This document shows positions 60,807-64,000 of a stretch of 64,000 nucleotides of DNA, one piece after another (the first letter of the stretch is position 1; the number at the start of each line of letters is the position of its first letter). Below the pieces are notes generated by a model. It was not told the DNA's origin, searched no databases, and worked only from the letters and a program-made list of their open reading frames with translations. The DNA is from Styela clava (taxonomy: Eukaryota > Chordata > Ascidiacea > Stolidobranchia > Styelidae), in NCBI RefSeq assembly GCF_964204865.1, contig NC_135258.1, positions 7,493,001 to 7,557,000 on the forward strand. Direction: 5' to 3'. Both the position numbers and the translations under genes were made by a program.

Positions 60807-62221
60807 GTTATTTATTGGATCCTATTGGAAGTAACTTGGATGAGAGCAAACAAGCCGAAATAAGTGTTAGGTATAATTCCACTTTTCATACAATATGGCA
60901 GATTTGTTTACAATAATATCTGTTTGTCATTATTTACCCTGTTTTTCATATTTCAAGTGAATATCTGAAGTTAAGAGAGAGAATGGGAGTTTTGGAGACA
61001 GATCTACAGTTCAAAAGTGGGATAATTGACATCCCCAAACAGTCTGACGGTTTCAGCTGTGGGCTGTTTGTGATGAAGGTAAGGTTATAGGGAATTTTGA
61101 GCCATTTTCAATAAGCATATCATAATACTGAATGTTTTTTATTCAGATTGCAGAAAGCCTATTAAATAATGGATTTGGTAACATTAGTTTTCGATCTACA
61201 TTAAACGATTTAGCTCAGTACAGACATGATATAGCGGAAAAGATCTTGGAATTTTCTGGTATGTGTTATTCAATTGATAGTGTATGTAGTGTATTTATTC
61301 TTAGTCTATATGTATATTTGTCTTGAATGTTTTAGATATGAAAGATGTGTGCAGCATATGTGGCAGCGCAATATCTCATGGAACTTGGGTTTGTTTTCAC
61401 ATTTATTTTTTAGGCTCTGAAAATTATACATCATGAATATTTATTGTACTAATGTTACCTACTTACTTCTGGTTGGTTAACATTTTGTTCCTTTGTCTAA
61501 ATAATTTTGGCATCCCCGTAGTATGCAAGCAACGATGGCGGACACAGGAATGCAGTATGTGTAGTGGTTTAGGATGTAATTTTATTCTAATTTTTCTTAT
61601 TTTAGTTCCATTTTGGGTTCGATGACTAGCCAAGTCCTGTAGTATCATTTGTACCTGAAATTATGGCCTAACCTGGTACACATACTACATTTTGGTGTGC
61701 AAGTAATATCTGCCATGAACGTATATAATTTGTAGCTACATTACAAAACAAAAGAAGAGTTGGGTAAAATACCACAGTGTGAAATGTGAAGTCATTTCTC
61801 AATATATCTTAACCAGGCTTGTTTGTTATCTTCCAATAAGTTAATTGTTCAAGTATTTTTCAATTCAAGTACTTCATTTAAATACTGTGAGGGCCAAAAC
61901 AAGATATGGTATCGATAAATTCCCTTTCGATTTCAAAATATTTTATGACTTTATGGACACCCTATTTATCTTCCGTAAAAACGCACCCATGCAACATAAT
62001 ATTAGGCTGATTAGAATGGTAAAATCCCATTCTTTAATAATAATTAAAGTAAGTGAACTTGAAATAGTTTGAACACTCTCACTTTTCTTTGACAGCTGGG
62101 TTGTGATGAATGCAACCGGTGGTATCATTCAGACTGTTTGGGATACTCAAGAAAGAAAGCAAATGAAATAATCAAAAAATGTTGGAGTTGCCTGCTATGC
62201 ACAAGCCTGTCCACCAAATAA
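60807..62221 (+). pseudogene. Ulp1/SENP (C48) protease C-terminal half plus PHD finger, 5' truncated
   Basis: Exons: at or before 60807-60870, 60958-61078, 61147-61258, 61336-61388 and 62096-62221, with matching phases and GT/AG borders. The first encodes LLDPIGSNLDES, with Asp as in the C48 His-Asp-Cys triad. The second encodes IPKQSDGFSCGLFVMK, holding the oxyanion Gln and catalytic Cys (codon 61058-61060). The fourth and fifth together form a PHD finger: CSIC, then CDECNRWYHSDC, then WSCLLC, i.e. complete C4HC3 ligands with the Trp two residues before the last Cys pair. It ends LSTK, stop at 62219-62221. The catalytic His region should lie upstream, but a truncated transposon ends exactly there and I find no exon for it. 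The surviving exons have no stops or frameshifts, so damage may be recent, or the acceptor may be cryptic. Function is inferred from families: SUMO-type protease with a chromatin reader. Confidence 0.75.
61509..61696. mobile_element. Family C element copy in the last Ulp1-PHD intron
   Basis: GGCATCCCCGTAGTATG then ATGGCGGACACAGGAATGCA at the left, AACCTGGTACACATACTACA at the right. Ends are degraded. Confidence 0.65.
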
Positions 62222-62338
62222 AAGGAAAGTTTTTGCAGTATAACAAAGAGTAAGTCTTGATGTGAGCATATGCTCGGATGGGTGCTGTATTTGTGATATT
62301 TCAGAGTGCATAGGTTGGGAGTGTGAAGCAGAGTTTTT

Positions 62339-62449
62339 GGACCTCCAGAAGTATGCGCACCAAGATAGCGCACAACCTGAACATGGTATGCGAGTACCGG
62401 TTAGAATTCATGTTGTGTGACATCTTCGTGCTCACACTTCTGGAGCACC
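62339..62449. mobile_element. 111-bp palindromic derivative of family A/C
   Basis: GGACCTCCAGAAGTATGCGC to ACACTTCTGGAGCACC, with left and right halves complementary. Flanks GAGTTTTT and GATTTTTT match at 7 of 8. It shares its core AGCGCACAACCTGAACATGG with 31819-31928 (there GACGCACAACCTG). Confidence 0.75.
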
Positions 62450-64000
62450 GATTTTTTTATGAAACAGTCACCTTAAATAAAGCCTAATATTTCTTCATTA
62501 TTCATCTTTTTTTGTTCCATGTATTTTCAAAAACGGGCAATTCCATCATTATTTTCATTTCTTTCATTACATCTGAGCAAATTTTTAAATTTCAAACTGA
62601 CTTAACCTAATGCTTTTTATAAGTATTCAAGTCGCATTGTTACTGGTTGTAGATGGCATTGGGGCTGTGACTCAGACACCATAGAGATGGCAATACTATG
62701 GAGTTCATTCACAAAACACCGTTACTTGTGTTACAGAAAAAGGACACATATTTTGTCCTTTTGTCCATCCAACTTTGTGATGCTGCCAATCTCAAGATAT
62801 TAGGACCAACTGACTACTTTTTGCCATGTCAATAGGTAATATAATTCAGTTATAAAACCACAAAAAAATCAGGTGTAAAACTTTTGCCTGAATAGTAAAA
62901 TTTTCAGTCGGAACCATAAATGGTTCGTTACAATCATGGTCCGATTTTTGTTTTAATGGAGGTTATATTACCGGTAAGTCAATATTCGACATATAATTTC
63001 CATTGGTTTAAACTTTTGAATTATAAATCCATGGCTAGATGACACACAACAGTCGCAATTTGGGCTTGCCAGATATGATGAAATATTGAATAACTTTAGT
63101 ACTAACTTATTTCTGTTACATTGTTCAAGTTATAGGCTAATAAAAATGTTACTTGATCTGATAATTTTCCATTCGCTGTTGCTTTACATGTAAATACTAT
63201 CATCTTTCCAAAAATACCATTAATCTTGAAATTATCTTCAACTGTTGCAATTTCGATATTGCTGTGCAAAAAGTAGATTGATCGGTCAGTGTTTGAATTA
63301 ACTTGGGTGAATATAAACTAAATATCCAAAACCAGTATATTTCATGGTTAAGATCTTTCTGATTTATTAAGTTTGATATTTCTTGTGTACAATTTGACAT
63401 TGAAAATGCTTAATATTAATTCACAATTTTTAATATTTACAACAGTTTATAAGTTGTCAAAACTCAAATATATTCTATGAAAATATTGGTTGTTTATGTA
63501 GGATTGAGCACTTTATTATTTTTTTTAGCTTGTCCCTATTTCTAATTTATAATAATACCATCATGTATCAAGCTGTTTAAAATTTTTGTTTTTCCATTTT
63601 CACCATATCATCAAGCTATTTATTACTTTCATAATTGTTCAAATCATAATTTCTTTACCTGAACACGACTAATAAAAGCAAGCAGCATTATAGACTTGTG
63701 AGTAGCAATTATTTCATGTTTGCCAGCACTCAGTTAGATCTGACATGTGGTTGTGTTAGAAGAGGATTCCCCATCGTTATAGAGAAGATCATGTACGACT
63801 GGGATGATTAATTATCTACTCTATTCTGACCAAGACTGCGTAGCGCCACATTCACCTTTTACCAGCGAGATGTTAGTGAACGATGCGAGGCTATATTAAA
63901 ACTTAACTTAGATAGTTTCTTTGGTGTTGGTCCCAGAATGTCATATAAAATGAAATACATTTCTGTAACACTTTATTTTGTAATTGCCCCATCGGTGGAT
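62450..64000. other. Right-hand end, no gene recognised
   Basis: AT-rich sequence without repeat families I recognise. A splice-acceptor-like GTGTTACAG at about 62735 precedes a short open stretch ending in a stop at 62833-62835, which I could not assign. Confidence 0.4.

Noticed and set aside
62736-62835. Short exon-like stretch after GTGTTACAG
   Set aside because: It reads open to a stop with plausible codons, but no family, partner exon or phase chain could be found.

Overview
The window is animal nuclear DNA: AT-rich, with spliceosomal introns, a U1 snRNA gene and many small DNA transposons. I assembled the genes exon by exon from GT/AG boundaries, reading phase and remembered human proteins; no database search was possible. 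Two same-strand gene pairs are almost touching, and several start codons sit just behind a 3' splice site with no coding exon before it. That combination fits a spliced-leader, operon-using invertebrate chordate such as an ascidian tunicate. The assignment is inference.

Layout. (1) 660-4107, minus strand: PHPT1 (phosphohistidine phosphatase, intronless CDS) followed 40 nt later by UROS (uroporphyrinogen-III synthase), whose last exon lies off the left edge. (2) 5440-5603, plus strand: an intact-looking U1 snRNA gene. (3) 5.6-11.5 kb: no convincing gene; hAT-type non-autonomous elements and dispersed repeats. (4) 11566-26932, plus strand: RPP38 (RNase P/MRP protein p38, four exons) followed after only 5 nt by PPP4R3/SMEK (regulatory subunit of protein phosphatase 4, three coding exons, 859 aa). 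(5) 27-38.3 kb: no gene recognised; repeats and AT-rich DNA. (6) 38363-54833, minus strand: a KIAA0232 (DUF4603) homologue of seven coding exons and 1054 aa. Its introns hold a complete 2.2 kb hAT-like element with perfect 8-bp target duplications and a 14-copy, 148-bp tandem satellite. (7) 57.5-62.2 kb: a GC-rich palindromic cluster, then plus-strand exons for C2H2-like zinc fingers, a Ulp1/SENP (C48) cysteine protease C-terminal half and a PHD finger. The protease appears broken by a truncated copy of the same hAT-like element. (8) 62.2-64 kb: a short palindromic element and nothing else recognised.

Most interesting points: the RPP38/PPP4R3 junction, where the stop codon, an AATAAA and the next start codon fall within 11 nt; the second tight pair PHPT1/UROS; the fingers-Ulp1-PHD architecture and its apparent breakage; the near-identical intronic satellite; and a roughly 210-bp element family present in at least twelve copies.
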